Positions 1 to 8,386 of a stretch of DNA of 64,000 nucleotides are shown here, in pieces. Position 1 is the first letter of the stretch; the number at the start of each line of letters is the position of its first letter. The stretch is taken from the NCBI RefSeq assembly GCF_021375795.1, contig NZ_JAEIOI010000001.1:248001-312000 (forward strand). Reading direction: 5' to 3'. The notes under the pieces were generated by a model that made no database searches, had not been told where the DNA came from, and saw only the letters and a list, made by a program, of their open reading frames with translations. The DNA is from Pseudomonas anguilliseptica (GTDB lineage Bacteria > Pseudomonadota > Gammaproteobacteria > Pseudomonadales > Pseudomonadaceae). The position numbers and the translations under genes were made by a program.

Positions 1-1
1 C

Positions 2-577
2 CTCAATACCGATTCGGAGCTGACCGAGGATATGGTCCGCGATATCGAGGACATGGATGCCATTCTCGACCAGTTCCTCGCCTTTATCCGCGATGGCCGT
101 GACGAGCCGCTGGAGCAGCTCGACCTGCTGGAGCTGATCCGCGAGGTGGTGGCGCCCTACAACCAGAAGCAGGAAATGGTGCGCCTGTGCCTGGAGCCCG
201 TGCCGGCCTTCCCCCTGCGCCGGGTGTCGCTCAAGCGCCTGCTGGTCAACCTGATCGAAAACGCCCTGCGCTACGGCTGCAATGCCGTCGAGGTGGCGGT
301 TTCCCTGTCGGGTGACCACAGCGCGCCGTACGTGGTGCTCAGCGTGCTGGATCGCGGTACGGGTATTGATCCGGCCGAGCTGGGCAGCATCTTCAACCCG
401 TTTATTCGCGGTGACCGTGCTCGCGGCGGGCAGGGCGCTGGCCTGGGCCTGGCCATCGTCAAGCGCATCGCTGCGCTGCATGGCGGCAGTGTCGAGTTGC
501 GCAACCGCTCCGGCGGCGGCCTGGAAGCCCGGGTATGCCTGCCACTGGGCCTGCTGTTGCCGCGCGACGCCGTCTAG
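2..577 (+). CDS. envZ: EnvZ-type osmosensor histidine kinase, 3' part
   Basis: The reading frame is open from the first bases of the window, so only the C-terminal 191 residues are present. The segment RDIEDMDAILDQFLAFIRDG is the helix that follows the phospho-acceptor histidine in EnvZ kinases. It is followed by the ATP-binding domain: N box (NLIENALRYG), G1 box (DRGTGID) and G2 box (GAGLGLAIVKR). EnvZ phosphorylates OmpR at the inner membrane. The in-frame ATG at 32 is internal and not a start. The call as envZ rather than another kinase rests on the helix sequence and on the rimK/hslR/hslO/pckA neighbourhood, where pseudomonads carry ompR-envZ. The sensor region and catalytic His lie outside the window. 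Confidence 0.85.
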   Translation, partial: LNTDSELTEDMVRDIEDMDAILDQFLAFIRDGRDEPLEQLDLLELIREVVAPYNQKQEMVRLCLEPVPAFPLRRVSLKRLLVNLIENALRYGCNAVEVAVSLSGDHSAPYVVLSVLDRGTGIDPAELGSIFNPFIRGDRARGGQGAGLGLAIVKRIAALHGGSVELRNRSGGGLEARVCLPLGLLLPRDAV

Positions 578-643
578 GGGCGCTGGCATACTGTCATCGT
601 TGCGCTGAACTATGCTCTATCAGCGCCATGACATGAGGTCAGC

Positions 644-3600
644 ATGCCTACCGTTCCAGCCCGCCTTTCTGCATGGACTTGGTTGCTGCCGCTGCCACTG
701 CTCCATATTGCCACCTGGTTTTCCCTGGCGACCCAATTCACTGACGGGGCGGCGCTCTGGTACCTGCCATTTGCTCTGGCCCTGGTGTTGGTGCTCTGGT
801 GGGGGCCGCGGGTGTTGCTGGCGGTGTACCTCAATGCGCTGCTTTGTATGCCGCTTTGGGGCCTGGACTGGCGCTTGGCGCCGCTCTATGCCATCCCGGA
901 AACCCTCGGGGTAACCCTGGCCTGGCTGCTGTTACGGTTGCGTCCGTTCGACCCGGCCCTGCCTGATCTTGGCCACCTGCTGCGCCTGATGCTGCTGGGC
1001 GTGTTGCTGCCGGCCGTCCCCATGGCGATTGGCGTGCAGGGCAACCTCTGGCTGACCGGGCATATTCCGCTTTCGATGCTGCCGTCCGGCAGCATGACGC
1101 TGTGGCTGGCTGATAGCCTGACCGCGCTGGCATTGGCCATTCCGCTGCTGGTGTACCTCACGCCTTGGCTGCGGGGGCATGGTTGGTTGCGTGGCCAGGC
1201 GCTTGTCGGCAGCGAGCAATTACCGCCAGTGTTGCGGCAATTACCGCCCTGGCCGCTATTGCTGATGCTGTTGCTGGGCATGCCCTGGCTGCTTGGTGTG
1301 CTGCCGCTGACCCTAAACCTGCCGCTGCTGGGTGTGATGATGCTGGGCCTGGCGTTGGTCTGGGGCTTTGCCGGCGGCGTGTGCGGGGCCATATTGAGTG
1401 TGTTGATGGTGTTGATCCTGCCGCTGTTGCGCGGCCTGGGCGATACCGAGGCATGGCTCGACCCGCAGCGCCTGGAGCTGCACTTCAGCGTGCTGCTGTT
1501 CATGATCGCCACCTTGCTGGTGGGACGCAGCCTCAGTGACTTGCGCCAGGCCCTGGCGCGCAGTGCGCAGATGCAGCAACAACTGGCACTGGCCAATCTG
1601 GCACTGGAAGCCAGCCCGCTGGGGGTGATCATCGCCGATGCGCGTCAGCCCTCCTTGCCGCTGATCTACTGCAACCCGGCCTTTGAGCAGATCACCGGCT
1701 ACAGCCGTGCGGAAACCCTGGGCAATAACTGGAATTTTCTGCTCCGCGATGACCAGCAGCAACAGGCGTTCAGCCGTTTGCAGCAGGCAGTGCGCGAGGG
1801 CGTGGCCTGTGATGTGGTGTTGCGCAGTTACCGCAAGGATGGTCAACAGTTCTGGAACGAACTGACTCTGGCGCCGATGCGCGACGAGCAGGGCATCAGC
1901 CACTTTGTCGCACTGCAAAGCGATGTGACCGCCCGCGAACAGTTGGCCAGTCAGGTGCGCCTGCAGAGCGATGAGTTGCTCAAGCAGAGTTACTTGTTCA
2001 GCCAGACCGAGCACATTGCCAACCTCGGTGGTTGGGTGCTGAACATGCCGCAGCAGACCATGGACTGGAGCGCCGGCTGCTTCCGGATCTACGAGCTGGA
2101 CCCGAAAAACGGTACGCCCGACCTCAACGAAGCACTGAGTTACCTGGATGCCGGCGGCCGTGTGCTGGCCGAGCAGACCCTGCAGCAACTGGTGTCGGGT
2201 CAGGAGCAGTTCGATTTCGAGGTGCGCCTGCTTACCGCCAAGGGCAAGACGCGCTGGTTGCGCATCCGGGGTATCAGCGAGCGCGATGGCAGTGAACTGG
2301 TGCGGGTGTATGGCGCGCTGCAGGATGTCAGTGCGCGCAAGTATGCCGAGCAGCAGCTACGCGAGCGCGACGAGCGGCTGCGGCTGTTCTTTGAGGCACC
2401 ACTGATTGGCATGGCCCTGACCAGTCCGACTTTTGCCTGGGAAGAGGTCAACCACAAATTCTGCAGCATCCTCGATTGCAGTCGCGAGCAACTGTTGGCC
2501 AGCAGTTGGGAGAGCCTGTCGCTGGACGAAGATCTGCTGGTCGAACAGCCGCTGCTGGATCAGGTGCTCAGCGGTGAGCGTGAAGGCTTCGAACTGGAGA
2601 AGCGTTTTCGCCGCGCCGACGGCAGCCTGGTGCATACCCGCGTCAGCCTGCGCGCCGTGCGCCACAGCACCGGGCGGGTGCGCATGTTCCTGTTGCTGGT
2701 GGAAGACATCAGCGAGCGCCTGCAGGCCGAAGCGCGCTACCGCACCATCGTCGAGAACGCGCCGGAAGCAATCATGCTGTTTGACCTGCACGGCACGTTG
2801 GTCGAGTGCAACGACAATGCCCTGCGGCTGCTGCGCTATAGCCGTGAGGAAATTGCCAGCAAGCGCGTGTTTGACCTGAGCCCAAGCAAGCAGGCCGATG
2901 GCCAACTGACGGCCGATCTGGGCCGGCTTTACCTGCAGCGCGCGATGGCGGGTGAGGCGCCGGTCTTCGAATGGCTGCACCGGGACAGCGCTGGTCGGCA
3001 GATTCCCTGTGAGGTCCGTCTGGTGCGCATGCCGGGCGAACCGGTGCTGATTCGCGGCAGCGTCACCGATATTTCCGAGCGGCAGCGCTATCAGCGTGAG
3101 ATCGAGCGGCTGGCCTTCAGTGACGAACTTACCGGGCTGCCCAACCGGCGCCTGCTGCTCGACCGCCTGCAGCATGCCATGGACCGTGAGCTGCGCGAGA
3201 ATACCCTGGGCGCTTTACTGTTTATCGACCTGGATCACTTCAAGACAGTCAACGACAGCCTGGGGCACCAGGTTGGTGATGGCCTGCTGCGCGAAGTCAC
3301 GGCACGGCTGGCCAGCGGCCTGCGCGCCGAAGACACCCTGGCGCGGATGGGCGGTGACGAATTTGTGGTACTGCTCGAAGGGCTCGACAGCAACCCGCAA
3401 CTGGCCGCTGAGTCCGCCGCGATCACGGCAGAGAAACTGCTGAAAAGCCTGGTTGGCACCTGCTGGATCGACGGCCATGAGCTGTCCATTAGCGCCAGTA
3501 TCGGCATCGCCCTGCATCCGTTTGGCAGCCAGCGGGCCTCGGATGTGCTGAAGCAGGCAGACACTGCGATGTACCGGGCCAAACAGGGCGGACGCAATGC

Positions 3601-4429
3601 GCTGCATTTCTTCGCCCCGGAGATGCAGGCGGCTATCGACCAGCGCCTGCAACTACAAAGCGAGTTGCGCCAGGCCGTACAGCGCAACCAGTTGTACCTG
3701 GTGTTCCAGCCGCAGTTGGCCCTGAGTACCGAGCGAGTGGCCGGCGCCGAGGTGTTGCTGCGTTGGGTGCACCCGGAGCGTGGCGAGATCATGCCGGCGG
3801 ACTTTATCCCGTTGGCCGAAGAAACCGGGCTGATCGAGGAACTGGGTGGCTGGGTGCTGGAGCAGGCCTGTGCAACGCTTGCGCGCTGGCTACCGCAGTG
3901 GCCGCAGCTGGTTCTGGCGGTCAATCTCAGCCCACGCGAATTGCGCCAGCGCAGCTGCGTGACGCGGGTCCGCGAGTGCCTGCAGCGTCATCAGGTTCCG
4001 GCCACGGCGCTGGAGTTGGAGATTACCGAGGGCGTGCTGCTGGAAGATGTTGAGCAGTGCATCAGCAATATGCAGGCGCTCAAGGCGCTCGGCGTGCGTT
4101 TCGCCATCGACGACTTCGGCACCGGCTACTCCTCACTGACCTATCTAAAGCGTCTGCCGCTGGATCGGTTGAAGATCGATCGCAGCTTTACCTGGGACAT
4201 GGACGGTGAAGACGGCAGCGGCCTGATGCTGGTGCAGACCATTCTGGTGATCGCTCGCAATCTGGGTCTGGAATGCGTGGCCGAAGGTATCGAAAGCCAG
4301 TGGCAACTCGATTGCCTGCGCCAGCATGGCTGCTCGCTGGGGCAGGGCTATCACTTCAGTCGGCCGTTGAAGGAAGCGGATTTCCAGGCCTGGTTGCAGC
4401 AGCATCAGGCGCCACCACCACTTTTTTGA
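644..4429 (+). CDS. Membrane PAS-GGDEF-EAL c-di-GMP signalling protein
   Basis: A 1261-residue protein. Residues 1-300 are a run of hydrophobic helices resembling a MASE1-type integral sensor. Four PAS domains follow (about 315-440, 450-565, 572-690 and 697-815), then GGDEF (about 826-985) and EAL (about 1005-1250). The cyclase motif GGDEF near residue 901 is intact. RAED lies five residues upstream of it and matches the RxxD inhibitory I-site. The EAL domain keeps its metal and catalytic residues: AEVLLRW, LEITEGVLLED, DDFGTGYSS, LKIDRSF and VAEGIES. It could therefore synthesise and hydrolyse c-di-GMP; which activity dominates cannot be read from sequence. The stop lies 3 bp from the end of convergent rimK. 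P. fluorescens has a c-di-GMP phosphodiesterase, RimA, linked to RimK; whether this is its counterpart is uncertain. GAGG precedes the ATG. Confidence 0.9.
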   Translation: MPTVPARLSAWTWLLPLPLLHIATWFSLATQFTDGAALWYLPFALALVLVLWWGPRVLLAVYLNALLCMPLWGLDWRLAPLYAIPETLGVTLAWLLLRLRPFDPALPDLGHLLRLMLLGVLLPAVPMAIGVQGNLWLTGHIPLSMLPSGSMTLWLADSLTALALAIPLLVYLTPWLRGHGWLRGQALVGSEQLPPVLRQLPPWPLLLMLLLGMPWLLGVLPLTLNLPLLGVMMLGLALVWGFAGGVCGAILSVLMVLILPLLRGLGDTEAWLDPQRLELHFSVLLFMIATLLVGRSLSDLRQALARSAQMQQQLALANLALEASPLGVIIADARQPSLPLIYCNPAFEQITGYSRAETLGNNWNFLLRDDQQQQAFSRLQQAVREGVACDVVLRSYRKDGQQFWNELTLAPMRDEQGISHFVALQSDVTAREQLASQVRLQSDELLKQSYLFSQTEHIANLGGWVLNMPQQTMDWSAGCFRIYELDPKNGTPDLNEALSYLDAGGRVLAEQTLQQLVSGQEQFDFEVRLLTAKGKTRWLRIRGISERDGSELVRVYGALQDVSARKYAEQQLRERDERLRLFFEAPLIGMALTSPTFAWEEVNHKFCSILDCSREQLLASSWESLSLDEDLLVEQPLLDQVLSGEREGFELEKRFRRADGSLVHTRVSLRAVRHSTGRVRMFLLLVEDISERLQAEARYRTIVENAPEAIMLFDLHGTLVECNDNALRLLRYSREEIASKRVFDLSPSKQADGQLTADLGRLYLQRAMAGEAPVFEWLHRDSAGRQIPCEVRLVRMPGEPVLIRGSVTDISERQRYQREIERLAFSDELTGLPNRRLLLDRLQHAMDRELRENTLGALLFIDLDHFKTVNDSLGHQVGDGLLREVTARLASGLRAEDTLARMGGDEFVVLLEGLDSNPQLAAESAAITAEKLLKSLVGTCWIDGHELSISASIGIALHPFGSQRASDVLKQADTAMYRAKQGGRNALHFFAPEMQAAIDQRLQLQSELRQAVQRNQLYLVFQPQLALSTERVAGAEVLLRWVHPERGEIMPADFIPLAEETGLIEELGGWVLEQACATLARWLPQWPQLVLAVNLSPRELRQRSCVTRVRECLQRHQVPATALELEITEGVLLEDVEQCISNMQALKALGVRFAIDDFGTGYSSLTYLKRLPLDRLKIDRSFTWDMDGEDGSGLMLVQTILVIARNLGLECVAEGIESQWQLDCLRQHGCSLGQGYHFSRPLKEADFQAWLQQHQAPPPLF

Positions 4430-4432
4430 GGC

Positions 4433-5338
4433 TCAGCCCTTACCCTTGGTGCGCGTCAGGTGGGGGCCGCCGTTCTTCTCGATGTACTGGATGATCATCC
4501 CGGCAACGTCCTTGCCGGTGGTGGTTTCAATGCCTTCCAGGCCCGGCGATGAGTTCACTTCCATCACCAGCGGGCCGTGATTGGAGCGCAGGATATCCAC
4601 CCCGGCCACGCTCAGCCCCATGACCTTGGCCGCGCGGATGGCGGTCATGCGTTCTTCCGGGGTGATCTTGATCAGGCTGGCGCTGCCACCACGGTGCAGG
4701 TTGGAGCGAAATTCGCCGGGCCTGGCCTGACGCTTCATCGCTGCAATCACCTTGTCGCCGACCACGAAGCAGCGGATGTCCGCGCCGCCGGCTTCCTTGA
4801 TGTATTCCTGCACCATGATGTCCTGCTTGAGGCCCATAAAGGCTTCGATCACCGACTCGGCGGCAGTGGCGGTTTCGCACAGCACCACGCCGATGCCCTG
4901 GGTGCCTTCCAGCACCTTGATCACCAGCGGTGCGCCGTTGACCATCTGGATCAGGTCGGCAATGTCATCCGGCGAGTGGGCAAAACCGGTGACTGGCAGG
5001 CCGACGCCGCGGCGCGACAGCAGTTGCAGCGAGCGCAGCTTGTCCCGCGAGCGGGCGATGGCCACCGATTCGTTGAGTGGAAACACGCCCATCATTTCGA
5101 ACTGACGCAGTACGGCGCAGCCGTAGAAGGTCACTGAGGCACCGATGCGCGGAATCACCGCATCGAAGCCTTCCAGCGGTTTACCGCGGTAATGGATCTG
5201 CGGCTTGTGGCTGGCGATGTTCATGTAGGCGCGCAGGGTATCGATCACCACCATCTCATGGCCGCGCAACTGCCCGGCTTCAACCAGGCGGCGGGTGGAA
5301 TACAGGCGCGGGTTGCGCGACAGCACGGCGATCTTCAT
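4433..5338 (-). CDS. rimK: RimK, ribosomal protein S6 alpha-L-glutamate ligase
   Basis: A 301-residue ATP-grasp ligase of the normal RimK length. It adds glutamate residues to the C-terminus of ribosomal protein S6 using ATP. Visible features are the N-terminal preATP-grasp start ([18 protein letters not shown]), the glycine-rich nucleotide loop [11 protein letters not shown], the substrate-binding stretch [15 protein letters not shown], and the metal-binding [13 protein letters not shown]. Its ATG overlaps the stop of rimB by 4 bp, so the two are translationally coupled. In P. fluorescens RimK is controlled by RimB and c-di-GMP, and a GGDEF-EAL gene ends 3 bp away here on the opposite strand. 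Confidence 0.97.
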   Translation of the reverse strand: MKIAVLSRNPRLYSTRRLVEAGQLRGHEMVVIDTLRAYMNIASHKPQIHYRGKPLEGFDAVIPRIGASVTFYGCAVLRQFEMMGVFPLNESVAIARSRDKLRSLQLLSRRGVGLPVTGFAHSPDDIADLIQMVNGAPLVIKVLEGTQGIGVVLCETATAAESVIEAFMGLKQDIMVQEYIKEAGGADIRCFVVGDKVIAAMKRQARPGEFRSNLHRGGSASLIKITPEERMTAIRAAKVMGLSVAGVDILRSNHGPLVMEVNSSPGLEGIETTTGKDVAGMIIQYIEKNGGPHLTRTKGKG

Positions 5339-5802
5339 TGGGCACCAGAAGGGTCAGCAAGGGTGGGTTTGTTCTGTACGTAGCTCAGGGCCGGGTTGAC
5401 CAGCAGTTGTCCGGCAATCAGCGCCTTGGAGCCGAGCAGCACGCGGTAGCGCATGGTCTTGCGGCAGGTCAGGGTGAACTCCACCGGCCATTCGCGCTCA
5501 CCCAGGGTCAGGGTGGTGCGGATGACGTAGCGCGACTGACTCTGGCCGTTGGAACTTTTGATGGTCTTTACCGATACCAGTTGCGCCTCGCAGCGATGCC
5601 GGCGTTGTACCAGGGTGCCGAGGTGCGCGGTGAAGCGTACCCAGGGCTGGCCATCGCGGTCGAACGGCTGGATATCGCTGGCGTGCAGGCTGGATGTGCT
5701 GGCCCCGGTATCGATCTTGGCGCGCAGGCCGACCATGCCCAGTTCCGGCAGGTTGATCCATTCGCGCAGGCCGATGACGCCAAGTTGGTCAAAAGTCTTC
5801 AA
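5335..5802 (-). CDS. rimB: RimB-like retropepsin-type protease
   Basis: A 155-residue protein of the family often labelled 'ATP-dependent zinc protease' (PF05618), which has a retropepsin-like fold. The [13 protein letters not shown] stretch near residues 29-41 contains the Asp-Thr-Gly-Ala active-site motif of that fold. In P. fluorescens the equivalent RimB is a polyglutamate-specific protease that trims RimK-modified RpsF. It is upstream of rimK in the same operon with a 4-bp overlap, which supports the same job here. No signal peptide is visible, so it should act in the cytoplasm. Symbol assigned by context and family; activity is not shown by sequence alone. Confidence 0.85.
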   Translation of the reverse strand: MKTFDQLGVIGLREWINLPELGMVGLRAKIDTGASTSSLHASDIQPFDRDGQPWVRFTAHLGTLVQRRHRCEAQLVSVKTIKSSNGQSQSRYVIRTTLTLGEREWPVEFTLTCRKTMRYRVLLGSKALIAGQLLVNPALSYVQNKPTLADPSGAQ

Positions 5803-5900
5803 AGGGCAGTTCCAGGCTATTTGCGGGCATTCTAGTTGGCACGTGTGACAACTGCATCAGGCAAAATGTCCGCCTGCACAGTGTGATCAGCGAGGGCTGG

Positions 5901-6332
5901 ATGAGCGAGAAACAAGACGACAAGGTGCGCCTGGACAAATGGCTGTGGGCCGCGCGCTTCTATAAAACTCGCGCCCTGGCCAAGGCCGCCATCGAAGGCG
6001 GCAAGGTGCATCACCGCGGCGAGCGCTGCAAACCGGGCAAGGAGCCCAAGGTGGGTGACGTCTATGTAATCCGCACCGGCTTTGAGGAACGCAGTGTGGT
6101 GGTGCAGGCGTTGTCCGTGGTGCGGCGTGGCGCGCCAGAAGCACAGGCGTTGTATGCCGAAACCGCCGAGAGCATCGTGCGCCGCGAGCAGGCCGCCGCC
6201 CAGCGCAAGGCCGGAGCATTGGGGCTGCAGACCGAGGGTCGGCCAAGCAAGAAGCAGCGCCGGCAGATTCACGATTTCAACGAGCGACAGGATGGCGGCC
6301 TGCGCCATCCCTGGGCTGACGAAGAGGACTAG
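5901..6332 (+). CDS. hslR: S4-domain RNA-binding heat-shock protein (Hsp15 family)
   Basis: A 143-residue protein with an N-terminal S4 RNA-binding domain (VRLDKWLWAARFYKTR and the IEGGKVHHRG loop, residues 8-45) and a basic C-terminal tail (RPSKKQRRQIHDFNERQ). This is the HslR/Hsp15 layout; Hsp15 binds free 50S subunits carrying a nascent peptide after heat shock. An in-frame GTG at 5883 exists, but ATG 5901 is preferred because it has GAGGG just upstream and because family members begin just before the S4 core. The stop codon shares the palindrome CTAG with the convergent PAP2 gene. Confidence 0.92.
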   Translation: MSEKQDDKVRLDKWLWAARFYKTRALAKAAIEGGKVHHRGERCKPGKEPKVGDVYVIRTGFEERSVVVQALSVVRRGAPEAQALYAETAESIVRREQAAAQRKAGALGLQTEGRPSKKQRRQIHDFNERQDGGLRHPWADEED

Positions 6333-7123
6333 CGCCCGCTGATCACACTCAGGCGGCCCAGCAGGGGCAGCTTGGCCAGGCTTTGCAGCAGTGGCTGGGT
6401 GACATACTCCAGCCACTCGCTGGCTTTGTAGGCAAACGGCGTAAAGCAGCCCCAGGCCAGGGCCAGTATTGCCAGGAACACGCCGCCGACCAGCGCATCC
6501 GAGCCCCAGTGTGCGCCGGCTACCAGGCGCGGCAGCATAAAGATCACGGCCATCGTCCAGACCAGCAACAAACGCCAGTTGCGCGCAAAGAAGCTCATAA
6601 ACATCGCCCAGATCAACAGCACCGAGGCGTGATCGCCGGGGAAGCTGCGGGTAGCGCTGTCCTTCATGTCCCAGCGTTCTTCCCAGGTTGGGAACAGCTC
6701 AGTCAGCCGCGCGGCGCCTTCCACCACCAAGGATGCGCTCGGACGCTGCCAGCCCATCAGCTTGACCAGTTCGGCAAAGCCGACGCGAAACAGCAGCATC
6801 ACGAACAGCGCGGCGAGAAAGGCGTAGAGCGCTTTACGTACCTGAGCGGCGCTAAACACCAGGTTGGCCTTGAGCATCACCGCCAGCATCAGCACGCCAA
6901 CCCCCATGTCGACCGGGCGCATGCTGCCGATGGCCCAAACCTGTGCCCACAGGCCGGCGCCGTGCACGGGCTCGTTGAGCAGGGCAAACAGTTGCAGATC
7001 GAACTGGTCCCACAGCATGCGGCTCGGTGCCCACAGCCAGCTGGCGAGCAGCAGCAGGGCGACGACATGGCAGGCAAGCAGCGGGCGCAGGCGCCATTGG
7101 TCGTTAATAAAGGAAGGGCTCAT
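6329..7123 (-). CDS. PAP2-family membrane phosphatase
   Basis: A 264-residue membrane protein with several hydrophobic helices and the three phosphatase signatures of the PAP2 superfamily: K...RP in KLMGWQRPSA (about residues 122-131), a PSGH-like SFPGDHAS, and SRxxxxxHxxSD-like RLVAGAHWGSD. Family members dephosphorylate lipid phosphates such as phosphatidic acid or undecaprenyl pyrophosphate at the periplasmic face. The actual substrate cannot be told. It is convergent with hslR, overlapping by 4 bp, and divergent from hslO. Confidence 0.88.
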   Translation of the reverse strand: MSPSFINDQWRLRPLLACHVVALLLLASWLWAPSRMLWDQFDLQLFALLNEPVHGAGLWAQVWAIGSMRPVDMGVGVLMLAVMLKANLVFSAAQVRKALYAFLAALFVMLLFRVGFAELVKLMGWQRPSASLVVEGAARLTELFPTWEERWDMKDSATRSFPGDHASVLLIWAMFMSFFARNWRLLLVWTMAVIFMLPRLVAGAHWGSDALVGGVFLAILALAWGCFTPFAYKASEWLEYVTQPLLQSLAKLPLLGRLSVISGR

Positions 7124-7279
7124 GCAGTGGCATCCTTGTCATCTGTAAGGGATTAAGGCGGCGGGCATGCTAGGGATTCAGTCCTTGAATTGCAAAGATT
7201 CGCGCGGCCTTTTGTCGACAACTGTGACCCGGGTTGGTATCGATAGCTTCTGCCCGCAGGGCTGATAGATAAGAGGCGC

Positions 7280-7308
7280 TTGGTCGGTTGGGCGTTTGCG
7301 CCTAAAAT
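7280..7308 (+). promoter_or_regulatory. Candidate sigma70 promoter of hslO
   Basis: TTGGTC at 7280-7285 and TAAAAT at 7303-7308 are separated by exactly 17 bp and end 31 bp before the hslO ATG. The -10 matches the consensus at 5 of 6 positions, the -35 at 3 of 6. A heat-shock sigma factor could also use this region, but I see no clear RpoH pattern. Confidence 0.4.
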
Positions 7309-7339
7309 CGCGGGCCGAAACACATTCAGTGAAATTGGC

Positions 7340-8227
7340 ATGTCTGATTTTTCCCAACGCTTCTTGTTCGATGACAGCGATATTCGCGGCGAGCTGGTCG
7401 GCCTGACCGACAGTTACGGCCACGTACTGGCCAAACATGACTACCCGCAGCCGGTCGCCCAGTTGCTCGGTGAACTGCTGGCGGCCGCCTCGCTGCTGAT
7501 CGGCACCCTGAAATTCGACGGCCTGCTGATCCTCCAGGCGCGCTCCTCCGGTGCCGTCCCGCTGCTGATGGTCGAATGCTCCAGCGACGGCGAGTTGCGT
7601 GGCATTGCCCGCTACCATGCCGAGCAGATCGCCGCCGATGCCAACCTGCGCGAGCTGATGCCCGATGGTGTACTGGCCATGACCGTCGACCCGAAAGCCG
7701 GGCAGCGTTACCAGGGCATCGTTGATCTGGAAGGCGACACCCTGGCCGATTGCCTGACCAATTACTTCGCCACCTCCGAGCAGTTGCCTACGCGCTTCTG
7801 GCTCAACGCCGATGGCCAGCGTGCGCGCGGCCTGCTGCTGCAGCAGTTGCCGGCCGACCGTCTGAAGGAAGCTGATGAGCGTGAAGCCAGCTGGCAGCAC
7901 GCCATGGCTCTGGCCGACACGCTGAAGGCCGAGGAACTGCTCGGGCTGGACAACGAGACTCTGTTGCACCGCCTGTATCACCAGGAAGCGCTGCGCCTGT
8001 TCGACCCGCGCGCTCTGCAATTTCGTTGCAGCTGCTCGCGTGAGCGCTCCAGCCGCGCGCTGATCAGCCTCGGTCAGGCCGATGCCGAGGCGCTGGTGCA
8101 GGAGCATGGCGGCAGCGTGGAAATCGACTGCCAGTTCTGCAACGAGCGCTACCTGTTCGATGCCGCCGATGTGCTGCAACTGTTTATCGACGGTAGTACC
8201 GATGCGCCGTCAGACACGCGCCACTAG
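7340..8227 (+). CDS. hslO: Hsp33 redox-regulated chaperone
   Basis: A 295-residue cytoplasmic holdase chaperone activated by oxidative unfolding. The C-terminal zinc centre is visible as CSC (in [10 protein letters not shown]) followed by CQFC (in [11 protein letters not shown]), giving the four conserved redox-sensing cysteines. The N-terminal domain begins at [18 protein letters not shown], the standard family start. An open frame extends upstream to 7280, but ATG 7340 fits the family and lies downstream of the candidate promoter. It sits between hslR and pckA, as is usual in pseudomonads. Confidence 0.96.
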   Translation: MSDFSQRFLFDDSDIRGELVGLTDSYGHVLAKHDYPQPVAQLLGELLAAASLLIGTLKFDGLLILQARSSGAVPLLMVECSSDGELRGIARYHAEQIAADANLRELMPDGVLAMTVDPKAGQRYQGIVDLEGDTLADCLTNYFATSEQLPTRFWLNADGQRARGLLLQQLPADRLKEADEREASWQHAMALADTLKAEELLGLDNETLLHRLYHQEALRLFDPRALQFRCSCSRERSSRALISLGQADAEALVQEHGGSVEIDCQFCNERYLFDAADVLQLFIDGSTDAPSDTRH

Positions 8228-8295
8228 GGCGCGCAGCTCTAAAACGAGGCGCGGAGAACTGATCAGAGGCTGCACCCGCAGCTAAATTTTTCTGG

Positions 8296-8301
8296 CATAA
8301 T
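8296..8301 (+). promoter_or_regulatory. Candidate -10 element upstream of pckA
   Basis: CATAAT lies 86 bp before the pckA start inside an otherwise GC-rich leader. A matching -35 is weak (TGCACC about 18 bp upstream), so the promoter call is tentative. Confidence 0.3.
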
Positions 8302-8318
8302 CCGCGCACTTTTTCGCT

Positions 8319-8374
8319 GTAGTAGTGCTCCACTTTCTACTACAAAACGTTCGGAAGACTCGGCCACGTGGCCG
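8319..8374 (+). promoter_or_regulatory. Two inverted repeats in the pckA leader
   Basis: GTAGTAG at 8319-8325 is complementary to CTACTAC at 8337-8343 (11-nt loop). A perfect 14-bp palindrome, CGGCCACGTGGCCG, lies at 8361-8374, only 12 bp before the pckA ATG and next to the GGGG of the ribosome binding site. They could be an RNA structure controlling translation or protein-binding operators. Neither is followed by a T-run, so they are not intrinsic terminators. Confidence 0.5.
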
Positions 8375-8386
8375 ACGGGGATCCAC

